Shown here in pieces: positions 26,482-35,543 of a DNA stretch of 64,000 bases. The stretch covers positions 62,001 through 126,000 of the forward strand of contig QHYZ01000046.1 in assembly GCA_003225295.1 (NCBI GenBank), written 5' to 3'. The notes beneath the pieces were generated by a model. The model was not told the origin of the DNA, ran no database searches, and worked only from the letters and a program-made list of their open reading frames with translations. Source of the stretch: Acidobacteriota bacterium (GTDB taxonomy: Bacteria; Acidobacteriota; Terriglobia; Acidiferrales; UBA7541). The position numbers were made by a program, and so were the translations under genes. Within the stretch, counting starts at the first letter, position 1; the number at the start of each line of letters is the position of its first letter.

Positions 26482-27236
26482 AAGACGGAACCTCCATTTA
26501 CATTGATGATTTCGCCGGTCATGAAGTTGGCCAGGTCCGAGGCTACAAAGAGGATGGGGCCGGCGATTTCTTCGGCGGTGGCGGCGCGACCGAGAGGGAT
26601 GACCGAAGAAGCCATCTTCTGGCCCGCTTTCGTTGCGAGCACGGGAACGGACATGTCCGTGGAGACCCAGCCGGGAGCGACGGAGTTCACGAGAATATTG
26701 TGTCGGGCGAGTTCCGTAGCGAGGCCCTTGGTGAGGCTGATGATGCCTCCTTTGGAGGCGCCGTAATGAGTGTGGAGAGATTCGCCGCGCTGCCCGGCGG
26801 TAGAGCTGATGGGGATGATCTTGCCGGCCTTCTGCTTGATCATGTGGGGGACGGTAAAGTGGATGATCGAGTAGACGCTCTTGAGGTTGATGCGAATCAT
26901 GTCGTCCCACTGCTTTTCGGTCATTTTTTCGATGGGGAGATCTTCAAGGTTCCACACGCCAGCGTTGGCGACAAGAATATCCAGCCGCCCGAGCCGGGCG
27001 AGGCAATGCTCGACAAGTTTTTGATTGTCGGCATGCTTGCCGACGTCGGCTTTGAACGCTTCCACGCGAGTGCCGTGCTTGCCAGCTTCCTGTTGCACCT
27101 GGAGTGCGGCATCTTTGGCTTTGACGTAATTGAAAACCACGTCGGCGCCAGCCTGCGCGAAGAGTTTGACGGCTGCCGCGCCGATGCCGCGTGAACCGCC
27201 GGTGATAAGTGCCGCCTTGCCTGCGAGTGAGATCAT
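26472..27236 (-). CDS. SDR-family oxidoreductase (FabG-like)
   Basis: 254 residues. Rossmann signature ITGGSRGIGAAAVKLF, adenine-side VANAGVWN, catalytic Ser in ISSTAGQ, HYGASKGG giving the Tyr-x3-Lys pair, and the C-terminal NVNGGSVLCG, a common SDR ending. These are the features of classical NAD(P)H-dependent short-chain dehydrogenases such as 3-oxoacyl-ACP reductases. The ATG at 27236 was chosen over upstream starts because the family begins MISLAGKAALITG and GGGGG precedes it. The following lipoprotein gene overlaps its stop. Substrate unknown. Confidence 0.9.
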   Translation of the reverse strand: MISLAGKAALITGGSRGIGAAAVKLFAQAGADVVFNYVKAKDAALQVQQEAGKHGTRVEAFKADVGKHADNQKLVEHCLARLGRLDILVANAGVWNLEDLPIEKMTEKQWDDMIRINLKSVYSIIHFTVPHMIKQKAGKIIPISSTAGQRGESLHTHYGASKGGIISLTKGLATELARHNILVNSVAPGWVSTDMSVPVLATKAGQKMASSVIPLGRAATAEEIAGPILFVASDLANFMTGEIINVNGGSVLCG

Positions 27237-27274
27237 GAATCCCCCGAAAATGGAAACTCGAAAGGCCGTCCGCC

Positions 27275-28072
27275 TCAGCGGTGCGCGGCGGCTGTGCGCG
27301 TTGCTTCGACCAGCGCGCGGAAAAGTGCCGCGGCTAGGGCATCGCCCTTCATGCGCTCCGGATGCCACTGCACGCCGACGACCCAGTGTTTATGCGGCTC
27401 ATGTTCGACTGCTTCGATCACTCCGTCCGGAGCGACTGCGGCAACGCGCAGGCCGTGACCTACATCCCGGACGGATTGGTGATGCGACGTGTTGATCTGC
27501 ACGTGGAATCCGCCGTCGCCATTCGCAAGTCCGGAAATGGCAGCGAGTTGAGCAATTTCGCCGCCCGACTCGATCCGCGCCGAGTGCATGGGGTCAGGCG
27601 CATCAGGCGGAAGTCCATCTCTGCTGTGCTGGATGCCGGTGCGGAGTTCGCCGGCGATGTCCTGGTAGAGCGAGCCCCCCAGACAAACGTTGAGGCTCTG
27701 GCAGCCATAGCAAATGGCAAGCACTGGTTTCCCGGAGGCCAAGGCGTGCTCGAGGATTCTGAAATCTGTTTCCTCGCGATGCGCATCGGCAGCATGGGTT
27801 TTTTCGTGGCGCGTGGCACGGTAGAGCACCGGGTTTAGGTCCACAGGACTCCCGGGAAGAACGAAACCGTCCAGGTCCTTGATTTCGGCGGCAAGTTGCC
27901 CCGGCGAGAGCTGCAGCGATAAGGGAACGTGTTCGCCAGCAGCTTCCTGAACGGCATCAAAGTAATACTGGAGCTTGTTGGTGATCCCATGGACCTCTTC
28001 GTGAGAGGTGCGCCAAGGAATGCCCACACGTGGCCGGTGGGCAGTGCTCAGTTGGGGATCAGCAGGGGTCAT
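27275..28072 (-). CDS. Gamma-glutamyl-gamma-aminobutyrate hydrolase-like (peptidase C26)
   Basis: 265 residues in the class I glutamine amidotransferase fold: GFVLPGSPVDLNPVLY, the nucleophile loop AICYGCQSLNV with Cys121, VNTSHHQSVR-type region, and VVGVQWHPERM holding the His/Glu of the triad. PuuD-type enzymes cleave gamma-glutamyl-GABA in putrescine breakdown; related members act on folylpoly-gamma-glutamate. The first histidine-rich segments are ordinary. Substrate cannot be fixed. It lies between purK and the SDR gene on the same strand. Confidence 0.88.
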   Translation of the reverse strand: MTPADPQLSTAHRPRVGIPWRTSHEEVHGITNKLQYYFDAVQEAAGEHVPLSLQLSPGQLAAEIKDLDGFVLPGSPVDLNPVLYRATRHEKTHAADAHREETDFRILEHALASGKPVLAICYGCQSLNVCLGGSLYQDIAGELRTGIQHSRDGLPPDAPDPMHSARIESGGEIAQLAAISGLANGDGGFHVQINTSHHQSVRDVGHGLRVAAVAPDGVIEAVEHEPHKHWVVGVQWHPERMKGDALAAALFRALVEATRTAAAHR

Positions 28073-28357
28073 GGAACACTAAATCGTAGCATCCAGAGGG
28101 GAGGGCGGCAACCGGAGCAAGGTGACCTGGCTGGTCACCGCCGACTCGTGTTCGCACGTAAATCCCCGAATGCCTGGCCGCTCTGCGGTTATTAAAGCCG
28201 CAGAACTTGTTCGCCTGGGTGCAGACGGGTAATCCTGCTGCCTCCTTCAAACCTCTCACGCTAGCACCACAAACACCGGGCCTAAGACCCGGGATGTGAG
28301 CGTACAAGATTCGCAGCACGAAGCCCTTGGGTGGAGATCCAATCATTGGCAGAGAGG

Positions 28358-29500
28358 TCAGGCCCGCAGGGACGCCGAGGGAGCGAGGGCGACGTCGAGG
28401 CAGAAATCGGGGCGGCGGAAGAAGGCGGGGAGTTCGGAGAGGCGGAGCGCGAGGCGTTCGGGGGAAGCGGCACGGAGGGTAACGTGGCCCAGCTTGCGGC
28501 CAGGACGCGGGGATTTTCCGTAGAGGTGCAGATGCGCGTCGGGGACGGCCAGGACTTCGGAGGATTTGGGAAGGTCGCCGATAAGATTGAGCATGGCGCA
28601 GTTGCCAGCGGGTCCCGTGGAGCCGAGCGGCAGTCCGAGGACGGCGCGCAGATGGTTCTCGAACTGGCTCGTGACGGCACCCTCGATAGTCCAGTGGCCG
28701 GAATTGTGTACGCGCGGAGCCATTTCATTGGCTAAGAGTTCGCCCTGGTGTTCGAAAAACTCGATGGCCAGCATGCCGACATAGTTCAGGGATTCGAGAA
28801 CGCGGCGGGCGGCGCCTTCCGCGGCGCGCTGGATGGGGGCCTCTAGGCGCGGAGCCGGCGCGAGAGAGAGCCGGAGAATGCCGCTGCGGTGATGGTTTTC
28901 CACCAGCGGGTAAATGGCGGTTTCGCCATTGCTCGAGCGGACGGCGAGAACGGAGAGTTCGCGAGTGAAGGGCACAAAACGCTCGAGGATCAGTTTTCCG
29001 GGAGGCAGCTCGGACTTGGCTTTCGCGAGGTCCTGCGGCGTGCGAAGAATCCACTGCCCTTTGCCGTCATAGCCCAGGCGAGAAGTTTTCAAGACGGCAG
29101 GAAGGCCGAGCGCTTTGACGGCGGAGTCGAGTTCGCCGGGATTCGAAACCGCGGCGAATTCGGTGGTGGCGATGCCCAGTTGGCGGAAGAGACCTTTCTC
29201 GGCGAGGCGATCCTGCGCGGCCTCGAGCGCAGCGGGCGGAGGATAGACTGGCACGCGCTCGGCAAGAAACCTGGCGGCTTCCACCGGTACATTTTCGAAT
29301 TCGTAGGTGACCAGCTCGAGGCCGCTGGAGAACTTTTCGAGGGCGGCTTGATCGGTGTAATCGGCGGTGACACGCTGGGCGATGCGGCCTACGGGGGCTT
29401 CAGGAGAAGGATCGAGAAAACGGAAATGCAAGCCGAGGGGATAACCCGCGAGAGCGAGCATGTAGCCGAGCTGTCCACCACCGAGGATGCCGATGGTCAC
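28358..29500 (-). CDS. purK: N5-carboxyaminoimidazole ribonucleotide synthase PurK
   Basis: 380 residues, normal for PurK. N-terminal [19 protein letters not shown], then an ATP-grasp domain with [13 protein letters not shown] and [15 protein letters not shown], and [17 protein letters not shown] near 270-290, the standard purK signature. The enzyme uses ATP and bicarbonate to make N5-CAIR in purine biosynthesis. Start overlaps the purE stop by 4 bases (ATGA), so the two are coupled. Downstream is a 285-base gap before the next gene with weak inverted repeats (28182-28188/28198-28204) but no clear terminator. Confidence 0.95.
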   Translation of the reverse strand: MTIGILGGGQLGYMLALAGYPLGLHFRFLDPSPEAPVGRIAQRVTADYTDQAALEKFSSGLELVTYEFENVPVEAARFLAERVPVYPPPAALEAAQDRLAEKGLFRQLGIATTEFAAVSNPGELDSAVKALGLPAVLKTSRLGYDGKGQWILRTPQDLAKAKSELPPGKLILERFVPFTRELSVLAVRSSNGETAIYPLVENHHRSGILRLSLAPAPRLEAPIQRAAEGAARRVLESLNYVGMLAIEFFEHQGELLANEMAPRVHNSGHWTIEGAVTSQFENHLRAVLGLPLGSTGPAGNCAMLNLIGDLPKSSEVLAVPDAHLHLYGKSPRPGRKLGHVTLRAASPERLALRLSELPAFFRRPDFCLDVALAPSASLRA

Positions 29501-30075
29501 GCGTGCTTCCCCTTCTTCTCTGGCGGCGCAGCCACGGACGGATCGGGGTTTGCCAGCACCCGGCCGGTTTGTTCGGTGCGAAATTTTCGAAAGGCTTCGC
29601 GGAAGGCAGGATGTTTTGCGCCCAGGATGGCGGCGGCGAGGAGCGCGGCATTGATAGCGCCAGCCTTGCCGATGGCGAGTGTTCCCACCGGGATGCCGCC
29701 AGGCATTTGAGCGATGGAGAGAAGTGAATCGAGGCCCTTGAGGGCTCTTGATTCGACCGGTACGCCAAGGACGGGAAGAACCGTCTTCGATGCGGTCATG
29801 CCGGGAAGATGCGCGGCGCCACCGGCGCCGGCGATGATCACCTCGATTCCGCGCTTCTCGGCAGCGGAGGCGTACTCGAAGAGGAGATTGGGCGTGCGAT
29901 GGGCGGAGACGACTCGTGTTTCATGTGGAACACCAAGGCCAGCGAGAGTCCTGGAGGTGTATTTCATGGTGTCCCAATCGGAGCCGGAGCCCATGATGAT
30001 GCCGACGAGAGGATGCGTATCGGCGCCGGCTTGGCCGTCTCCTCGAATGGATTCCTTGGGTTTCTTCCGCGCCAT
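29497..30075 (-). CDS. purE: N5-CAIR mutase PurE
   Basis: 192 residues. [20 protein letters not shown] is the PurE class I signature, followed by [15 protein letters not shown] and [12 protein letters not shown] and VPVGTLAIG. It converts N5-CAIR to CAIR after PurK. Extensions at both ends ([14 protein letters not shown] and the [12 protein letters not shown] tail) are longer than the E. coli enzyme. The purE-purK order with a 4-base overlap is typical. Confidence 0.95.
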   Translation of the reverse strand: MARKKPKESIRGDGQAGADTHPLVGIIMGSGSDWDTMKYTSRTLAGLGVPHETRVVSAHRTPNLLFEYASAAEKRGIEVIIAGAGGAAHLPGMTASKTVLPVLGVPVESRALKGLDSLLSIAQMPGGIPVGTLAIGKAGAINAALLAAAILGAKHPAFREAFRKFRTEQTGRVLANPDPSVAAPPEKKGKHA

Positions 30076-30166
30076 AACTGTCCATCATGCTAGAGAAATA
30101 ATGCCGGTTAGGAAGCCGGCGCTACAAAGACCCTAGAGAACCGGAGGCGATATTCTACGGTTTTTT

Positions 30167-31510
30167 TTAGCGCGTGGCGACTTGCGCGCGTCGCTTCCAA
30201 TAGTGGCGGAGCTGGCCGACCAAATAGAGAGAACCGGTGATGAAAATAGCGTCTTCCGGCGCGGCTTGGGCGAGCGCGCGTTCGAAGGCGCGCTCGGCGT
30301 CCGGGACTACGGAAAAACGCGCGGCATGATGGCCGGCAATTTCCGCGAGTTGCGGGGCGGAAACGGCGCGCGAAGAGCGCGGCGCGGTGAAGATGACTTC
30401 TGCGGCATGCGGGAAAAGAAGCCCGGCTACTTCGTCGACAGCTTTATCGCGAAGGGCGGCGTAGACCAGCCAGACTTTGCGGCCCGCGAAGTTCTGTTCG
30501 AGGAAATGGGCGAGTTCGCGGGCGGCGCCGGGATTGTGCGCACCATCGAGGTAAACGGCAGGGTCGGATTGCAATTTTTCTAGGCGACCGGGCCAGACGG
30601 TTTCTGCGATGCCCCGCATGATTGCGTCATCGGTGATTTGGAAGCCCCGGTGATGGAGGAGCCGCGCGGTGGCGACGGCGTTCAGGGCATTCTGGAGCTG
30701 GAAACGACCGGGAAGGTTCGGAGCGATTTCGAAGGTTGTCCCGGAGTTCGCCTCCATGACGCGTGCGCGGACGCAGCCGTCTTCCATGGATTCTTGATTA
30801 ACTTGAAAGAGTTCCGCTGGCTGGACGACCGGGCAGCCGAGTTCCGTGGCGCGAGCAACAATCACTTCACGGGCTTCCGGCCGCTGCTCGGCAAGGACCA
30901 CCGGAACTCCGGGTTTCACGATCCCGGCTTTTTCGGCCGCGATTTCGCGCAGAGAATGGCCAAGGAAGCTTTCGTGGTCAAAATCGATCCTGGTAATGAT
31001 GGTGACGAGTGGTGCAAGGATGTTGGTGGCATCGAGGCGGCCGCCCAGGCCGACTTCGAACACACCGAAATTGACGCGCTCGCGGGCAAAATGTTCGAAA
31101 GCCATGGCGGTGACACATTCGAAATAGGTTGGATGGGCACGCAGTTTGCTCGCGGCGAGGAGCTCTTCGATGAGCGCATGGATGTGCGTGAGAGTTTCGG
31201 CAAAGGGTTCGTCGCTGATTTCTTGTCCATTGATGCGAATGCGTTCGTTGATTTTCTCGAGATGCGGCGAAGTGTTGAGTCCAGTTCGCAAACCAGCATG
31301 GCGAAGGATGGATTCGAGGAACGCGGCTGCTGAGCCTTTGCCGTTGGTGCCGGCGATGTGGGTGCTAGGATAGGCGCGCTCCGGATGGCCGAGGCGCTCG
31401 GCGAGGACGAGGATGTTTTCGAGATCGAATTTTGCGGCGGCGGCCTGCGTTGGCGCGGCCAATTCCCTTCCGAGGGAGAGCAAGTAGCGGACCGCGGCCT
31501 CGTATTTCAT
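30167..31510 (-). CDS. folC: Folylpolyglutamate synthase/dihydrofolate synthase FolC
   Basis: 447 residues, normal for FolC. The P-loop region THIAGTNGKGSAAAF, NTSPHLEKINERIRING, VGLGGRLDATN and DFDHESFLGHSLREIAAEKAGI are family landmarks, with DGAHNPGAA in the C-terminal domain. It adds glutamate to dihydropteroate and folates. Only three bases separate it from accD, an arrangement shared with many proteobacteria and acidobacteria, so the two genes are probably cotranscribed. Confidence 0.95.
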   Translation of the reverse strand: MKYEAAVRYLLSLGRELAAPTQAAAAKFDLENILVLAERLGHPERAYPSTHIAGTNGKGSAAAFLESILRHAGLRTGLNTSPHLEKINERIRINGQEISDEPFAETLTHIHALIEELLAASKLRAHPTYFECVTAMAFEHFARERVNFGVFEVGLGGRLDATNILAPLVTIITRIDFDHESFLGHSLREIAAEKAGIVKPGVPVVLAEQRPEAREVIVARATELGCPVVQPAELFQVNQESMEDGCVRARVMEANSGTTFEIAPNLPGRFQLQNALNAVATARLLHHRGFQITDDAIMRGIAETVWPGRLEKLQSDPAVYLDGAHNPGAARELAHFLEQNFAGRKVWLVYAALRDKAVDEVAGLLFPHAAEVIFTAPRSSRAVSAPQLAEIAGHHAARFSVVPDAERAFERALAQAAPEDAIFITGSLYLVGQLRHYWKRRAQVATR

Positions 31511-31513
31511 CGC

Positions 31514-32362
31514 TCAGCTCAAGAGCAAGTCGAGGGAGCTAGCGATGAAGGACTTGAGCTCCTTGCGATGGACGACGGCGTCCAGAAAACCGTGTTCCAG
31601 CAGGAATTCGGAGCGCTGAAATCCTTCGGGGAGTTTCTGGCGGATGGTCTGCTCGATCACGCGCGGACCGGCAAACCCGATGAGCGCGCCGGGTTCCCCG
31701 ATGTTGAGGTCGCCGAGCATGGCGAAGCTGGCGGTGACGCCGCCGGTAGTGGGATCGGTGAGCACAGAGATATAGGGCAGCTTTTCGTCGTCGAGCCGGG
31801 CCAGGGCGGCAGATACTTTCGCGAGCTGCATGAGGCTGATGGTGCCTTCCATCATGCGCGCGCCGCCGGAGCAGGACACGGCGATGAACGGCTGGCGGGT
31901 CTCGATGCACAGTTCGATTCCGCGAGTGACTTTTTCACCGACCACCGCGCCCATAGAGCCGCCGATGAAGCCGAACTCCATGGCGCAAAGAACGACGGGC
32001 CGGCCGTTGAGCTGGCCTTCGGCGGTGATCACCGCGTCATTCATGCCGAGTTTTTTTTTGGCTTCTTTCAGACGTGCGGCATAGGGCTTGGTGTCGACAA
32101 ATTTCAGCGGGTCGGTGGAGGTCATGCCCGCGTCGTGCTCGGTCCAGCGGCCATCCAGGAGCATTTCGAGGCGCTGCTTGGCGTTCATTTTGAAGTGGAA
32201 CTGGCACTTGGGGCAGACGTAGAGATTGGCTTCGAGGTCCTTGCGAAAGACGATGGTGCGGCAGGATTCGCACTTGACCCAGAGGCCCTCGGTGCGCACG
32301 CGGCGTTCTTCGGGCGGAGTGGATTGCTCGATCGATTTTTTGTCGCGCTTGAACCAGGCCAT
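31514..32362 (-). CDS. accD: Acetyl-CoA carboxylase carboxyltransferase beta subunit AccD
   Basis: 282 residues with the N-terminal zinc ribbon Cys31, Cys34, Cys50, Cys53 (CESC...CPKC), which binds Zn and in E. coli also accD/accA mRNA, then a crotonase-like domain (DKFVDTKPYAARLK region, CSGGARMMEGTISLMQ, TDPTTGGVTASFAMLGD). AccD and AccA together form malonyl-CoA from acetyl-CoA for fatty-acid synthesis; accA is not in the window. Precedes folC. Confidence 0.95.
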   Translation of the reverse strand: MAWFKRDKKSIEQSTPPEERRVRTEGLWVKCESCRTIVFRKDLEANLYVCPKCQFHFKMNAKQRLEMLLDGRWTEHDAGMTSTDPLKFVDTKPYAARLKEAKKKLGMNDAVITAEGQLNGRPVVLCAMEFGFIGGSMGAVVGEKVTRGIELCIETRQPFIAVSCSGGARMMEGTISLMQLAKVSAALARLDDEKLPYISVLTDPTTGGVTASFAMLGDLNIGEPGALIGFAGPRVIEQTIRQKLPEGFQRSEFLLEHGFLDAVVHRKELKSFIASSLDLLLS

Positions 32363-32476
32363 GGGAGAAAGTTGTCAGTGTCAGTTTTCAGTTGTTAGTC
32401 TTCAGTTGAGTGAAGAAAAAACCGCGCCAGATGATCTGTTCGCCTCTTCGAACCGCTAGTCTCCAACATCCACCCG

Positions 32477-33013
32477 CTAGTAATCGATTCCTCGTTGAGC
32501 CAGTATACCCTTGGTGTAAGGGTGTTTCACCTCGCGCATTTCGGTGACCAGGTCGGCAAGCTCAACGAGCTGGGGATGGGCGTTGCGGCCGGTGCAGATG
32601 ACGTGGACGCGCTCCGGCCGATTCTTCAACGCTTCGACGACTTCTTCGACGTCAAGCATTTTGTAACTGATGGTGTAATTGATTTCATCGAGAACCACGA
32701 GGTCGTACTTGCCGCTGTAGATGGCGTCGCGGCCGGCCTGCCAGCACTCCTGTGCCAGCTTGACGTCGGCAGGGTCGGTTTCAGCGCCGCCGATTTTGAC
32801 GAAGCCGCGGCCCATGGGGCGGATTTCAAACTTGCCGTGGCCAAGCATTTTGGCGGCATCGAGCTCGCCGTAGTGCCAAGAACCCTTAATGAATTGCACC
32901 ATGAGTACTTTGAGGTCCTGGCCCACGGCGCGGAAGGCAGTGCCGAGCGCACAGGTCGTTTTGCCCTTGCCCGGCCCGGTATAAACGATGAGAAGTCCTT
33001 TTTCCTCGGCCAT
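32477..33013 (-). CDS. cobO: Cob(I)yrinic acid a,c-diamide adenosyltransferase CobO/BtuR
   Basis: 178 residues. The N-terminal P-loop IVYTGPGKGKTTCALGTAFRAVG is diagnostic, followed by VLMVQFIKGSWHYGE, ARDAIYSGKYDLVVLDEINYTISY and VHVICTGRNAHPQLVELAD. It transfers adenosyl from ATP to corrinoid cobalt in B12 assimilation or synthesis. Adenosylcobalamin could serve methylmalonyl-CoA mutase, which would connect with the PccB-like carboxylase in this window, but no mutase gene is present here. Confidence 0.92.
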   Translation of the reverse strand: MAEEKGLLIVYTGPGKGKTTCALGTAFRAVGQDLKVLMVQFIKGSWHYGELDAAKMLGHGKFEIRPMGRGFVKIGGAETDPADVKLAQECWQAGRDAIYSGKYDLVVLDEINYTISYKMLDVEEVVEALKNRPERVHVICTGRNAHPQLVELADLVTEMREVKHPYTKGILAQRGIDY

Positions 33014-33143
33014 CGTCTCGCGACTCGCTGAACTCTTCCGAAGAGGGAGTCGAAAAGACTAGAGTCTGCGGAGTCCTGGGCTAAAGGTCAAGTTCGTGTG
33101 CCAGGCAGTCTAGGACTGGTGGCTTATTATAGGAGCATAGCCG

Positions 33144-33527
33144 TCACGCGATCAGGAGGCGCTTCACAAGTTCCTCGGCCGTCAGAGAGATGCGCGTTCG
33201 TGAATCGGAGGAGAGCCCGCGGCCTGGGGGGGAGTTTTTGTCGCGAAGCACGATCCACAGTCCGGGGCGATAGGTTTCGTCATCGCCTGGGCAGATGGCA
33301 CCGGTGAACTGGGCGAGCTCGAGGCTCGTGCCACTCAGGAGTTCGGTGAGGATGCCGCGGGCGTCGTCAACGAGGTCGCGAAAACCCTGGGAAACAAGAA
33401 TGGCGTCTACGTCGCGGGGAGTGGGCTGCTCGAGTTGATGGAGATCGTAATCGGGCAGCGGCTTTTCGAGTGGGATTTCGATTGTGGCGGAAGGCTGGTT
33501 CTTGTCGGAAGCGATGCGGATGGACAT
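33144..33527 (-). CDS. Hypothetical 127-residue protein
   Basis: No family recognised. The sequence is acidic in the first two thirds (LPDYDLHQLEQPTPRDVDAIL) with helices, then an RPGLWIVLRDKNSPPGRG strand-turn and a C-terminal helix SLTAEELVKRLLIA. No signal, TM or catalytic motif. It follows rlmH on the same strand with 27 bases between, so it is probably cotranscribed. ATG start at 33527 is taken from the open frame; no other candidate is closer. Confidence 0.5.
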   Translation of the reverse strand: MSIRIASDKNQPSATIEIPLEKPLPDYDLHQLEQPTPRDVDAILVSQGFRDLVDDARGILTELLSGTSLELAQFTGAICPGDDETYRPGLWIVLRDKNSPPGRGLSSDSRTRISLTAEELVKRLLIA

Positions 33528-33554
33528 GGTGGGTATGGTTTTACACCACGCGGG

Positions 33555-33983
33555 CTATTTCGGATAGGGGCTGCCGAAGAGAATGGCCAAGGCGCGGTAG
33601 AGCTGCTCGGCGAGCATGACGCGGGCAAGTTCATGGGAGAAGGTCATCGGGCTGAGGGCCAGTGTGTGGTGGGCGCGTTTGCGGAACTCATCCGGGAAGC
33701 CGTGGGCGTCGCCGCAGAGGAAAATGACTTCGCCGGTGCCACGGTCGCGGAGTTCGCCGAGCCACCTAGCGAGAGCGTTCGAATCGAGGTTCTTTCCGCC
33801 AGCGTCGAGAAGGACCACAGTGGCGGCGCGATCGGTGTCGAGTTTCTTGAGGGTGGCAGGAGCATCACGGACCTCTGTGATTTCAACGGGACACCAGCGG
33901 CTGATGCGTTTTACATAGTCGTCGAGGATGGCGCGCATTTCTGTGCGGCGGGTTTTGCCGAGCATGAGGAGGCGAATTCGCAT
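33555..33983 (-). CDS. rlmH: 23S rRNA (pseudouridine-1915-N3)-methyltransferase RlmH
   Basis: 142 residues, slightly short of the usual 155. SPOUT-fold features: LLDAGGKNLDSNALARWL, VIFLCGDAHGFPDEF (SAM-binding loop with the GxDxHG-like motif) and LSPMTFSHELARVMLAEQLYRAL, the C-terminal knot. RlmH methylates pseudouridine 1915 in helix 69 of 23S rRNA. Normally downstream of rsfS; here the two are separated by a sigma-54 activator gene. Confidence 0.93.
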   Translation of the reverse strand: MRIRLLMLGKTRRTEMRAILDDYVKRISRWCPVEITEVRDAPATLKKLDTDRAATVVLLDAGGKNLDSNALARWLGELRDRGTGEVIFLCGDAHGFPDEFRKRAHHTLALSPMTFSHELARVMLAEQLYRALAILFGSPYPK

Positions 33984-34110
33984 GGGAGGTTTCAGCCGTC
34001 AGTGTTCCGTTGTCAGTCAGAAAGAATCAAAGGTGCAGGGTTGAAGGATCACAAGAAGAATTCTCCTGCCAGCAAGCAGCGTTTCGACCCTGGACTCTGG
34101 CATTCCAACA

Positions 34111-35079
34111 TCATTTCAAACCGTACTTCTTGCGCTTTTCGAGGAGGGTTTTGCGGCTGATGCCGAGTGCTGCGGCCGAGCGGCTAATCTGGTAATGCGT
34201 GGCTTCGAGCGTGGCAGCGATGACTTCGCGCTCCACTTCTTGGAGGGAGCGGAGGCCGGCAACCGGGCTGGCGGCACCAGGCGCAGCGGCGCGCACATTT
34301 TCCGGAAAATCTTGGGGATCGAGGAAGTCACACCTGGCAGCCGCTGTGCCGCGGCCGGGACGCGAGAAAACCACCGCACGCTCGAGAGCGTTGCGGAGTT
34401 CGCGAACGTTGCCGGGCCAGGCGTAAGCCGCCAGCATACGGCGCGTAGAATCGCTCAATTGCGCACTGGGGCGGGCATGGATGGAGCGAATCGTCACGAG
34501 AAGATGATCGGCGAGAGGCAAGATATCGGCGCGGCGCTCGCGCAGCGGTGGAACCGTGAGAGTGAGAACGTTGAGCCGGAAATAAAGATCCTCGCGGAAG
34601 CTGCCGGACTTCACGGCGGCGGGAAGATCGACGTTGGTGAGGGCGATCAGGCGAGCTTCGATGCGCAGGGTTTCCGTGCCACCGAGGCGTTCAAACGTGC
34701 GCTCCTGCAAAATGCGCAGGAGCTTGCCCTGCGCTCCGGGCGAGAGTGCGGCGACCTCATCGAGAAGGATGGTGCCGTTGCCGCCGAGCTCGAAACGGCC
34801 GAGCTTGCGCTCCACCGCGCCGGTAAAGGCACCGCGCTCGTGGCCGAATAGTTCGCTTTCGACGAGCTGCGGTGGAAGGCTAGCGCAATCGATTTTCAGG
34901 AACGGCGCGTCGCGGCGCGGACCGAGTTCATGAACAAGCCGAGCGAGATGATCTTTACCAGTGCCGCTTTCACCGGTGATTAAGAGAGTGGCCGGAGCGA
35001 CCGCGACTTTCTCGGCGAGTTCAAGGAGGCGCAGCGATGCGGGATCAGCGCTAATCCACGGCAATCGTTCCGCGGTCAT
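34111..35079 (-). CDS. Sigma-54-dependent transcriptional activator without receiver domain
   Basis: 322 residues: AAA+ domain from about 5 to 240, then a Fis-type HTH at the C-terminus. Motifs: GESGTGKDHLARLV (Walker A), SELFGHERGAFTGA with the GAFTGA loop that contacts sigma-54, LLDEVAALSPGAQ (Walker B), LYFRLNVLTLTVPPLRER, WPGNVRELRNALERAV, and a C-terminal SRSAAALGISRKTLLEKRKKYGL. No receiver or sensor domain precedes the AAA+ part. The ATG at 35079 overlaps the rsfS stop as ATGA, so it is translated with rsfS. Target genes unknown; a sigma-54 gene is not in the window. The upstream open frame to 35304 is rsfS shadow. Confidence 0.88.
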   Translation of the reverse strand: MTAERLPWISADPASLRLLELAEKVAVAPATLLITGESGTGKDHLARLVHELGPRRDAPFLKIDCASLPPQLVESELFGHERGAFTGAVERKLGRFELGGNGTILLDEVAALSPGAQGKLLRILQERTFERLGGTETLRIEARLIALTNVDLPAAVKSGSFREDLYFRLNVLTLTVPPLRERRADILPLADHLLVTIRSIHARPSAQLSDSTRRMLAAYAWPGNVRELRNALERAVVFSRPGRGTAAARCDFLDPQDFPENVRAAAPGAASPVAGLRSLQEVEREVIAATLEATHYQISRSAAALGISRKTLLEKRKKYGLK

Positions 35080-35543
35080 TGCCGCCAACGACCACTCTCG
35101 GGCGGGTTGGAAACGGCCTCGCCGGAAAAGTGTTCGTGCCCAAAGGGCGAATCCGGGGTATTTCGCCCGGAAGAAGGACGGTCCGGCTGGTCGGGAATAT
35201 CGAGCTTGGGCGCCATGCGCCAGAGGCGCTCGAGATCGTAGTAGCGACGGGCCTGCTCGCTGAAAACGTGCACCACAAAACCGCCGAAATCGAGCAGCGC
35301 CCATTCGGCCGAGCGATATCCCTCGCGATGTTCGGGCGAGCAGCTAAGATTCTTATAAAGCTGCGTTTCGATTTCTGTGCAGATGGCCTGCACCTGCGGC
35401 GTGCTGTAGCCTGTGCAGACCACAAAATAGTCGGTGAAGGCGCCCGCGGCTGTGAGATCGAGCACGGTGATGCCCGCGGCTTTCTTTTCTTGTGCGGCTT
35501 CGACGGCGAGGCGGACGCCCTGCGGCAAGGATTCGAATTTCAC
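35076..35543 (-). CDS. rsfS: Ribosome silencing factor RsfS
   Basis: 155 residues starting GTG at 35541-35543, overlapping the nadD stop as GTGA. Core sequence KKAAGITVLDLTAAGAFTDYFVVCTGYSTPQVQAICTEIE and WALLDFGGFVVHVFSEQARRYYDLERLWR matches the RsfS/IojAP family, which binds L14 and blocks subunit joining in starved cells. It has an unusually long C-terminal tail (from about 113 on, DIPDQPDRPSSGRNTPDSP...), Pro/Ser/Gly rich and probably disordered. In the usual order, nadD-rsfS-rlmH, the gene is followed here by a sigma-54 activator. Confidence 0.9.
   Translation of the reverse strand: MKFESLPQGVRLAVEAAQEKKAAGITVLDLTAAGAFTDYFVVCTGYSTPQVQAICTEIETQLYKNLSCSPEHREGYRSAEWALLDFGGFVVHVFSEQARRYYDLERLWRMAPKLDIPDQPDRPSSGRNTPDSPFGHEHFSGEAVSNPPESGRWRQ

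Noticed and set aside
25600-26910. 436-codon open frame covering the lipoprotein-like gene and part of the SDR
   Set aside because: Residues upstream of GTG 26481 are an out-of-frame reading of the SDR gene.
28182-28204. Inverted repeat TCTGCGG/CCGCAGA after purK
   Set aside because: No T-tract on either strand, so not called as a terminator.
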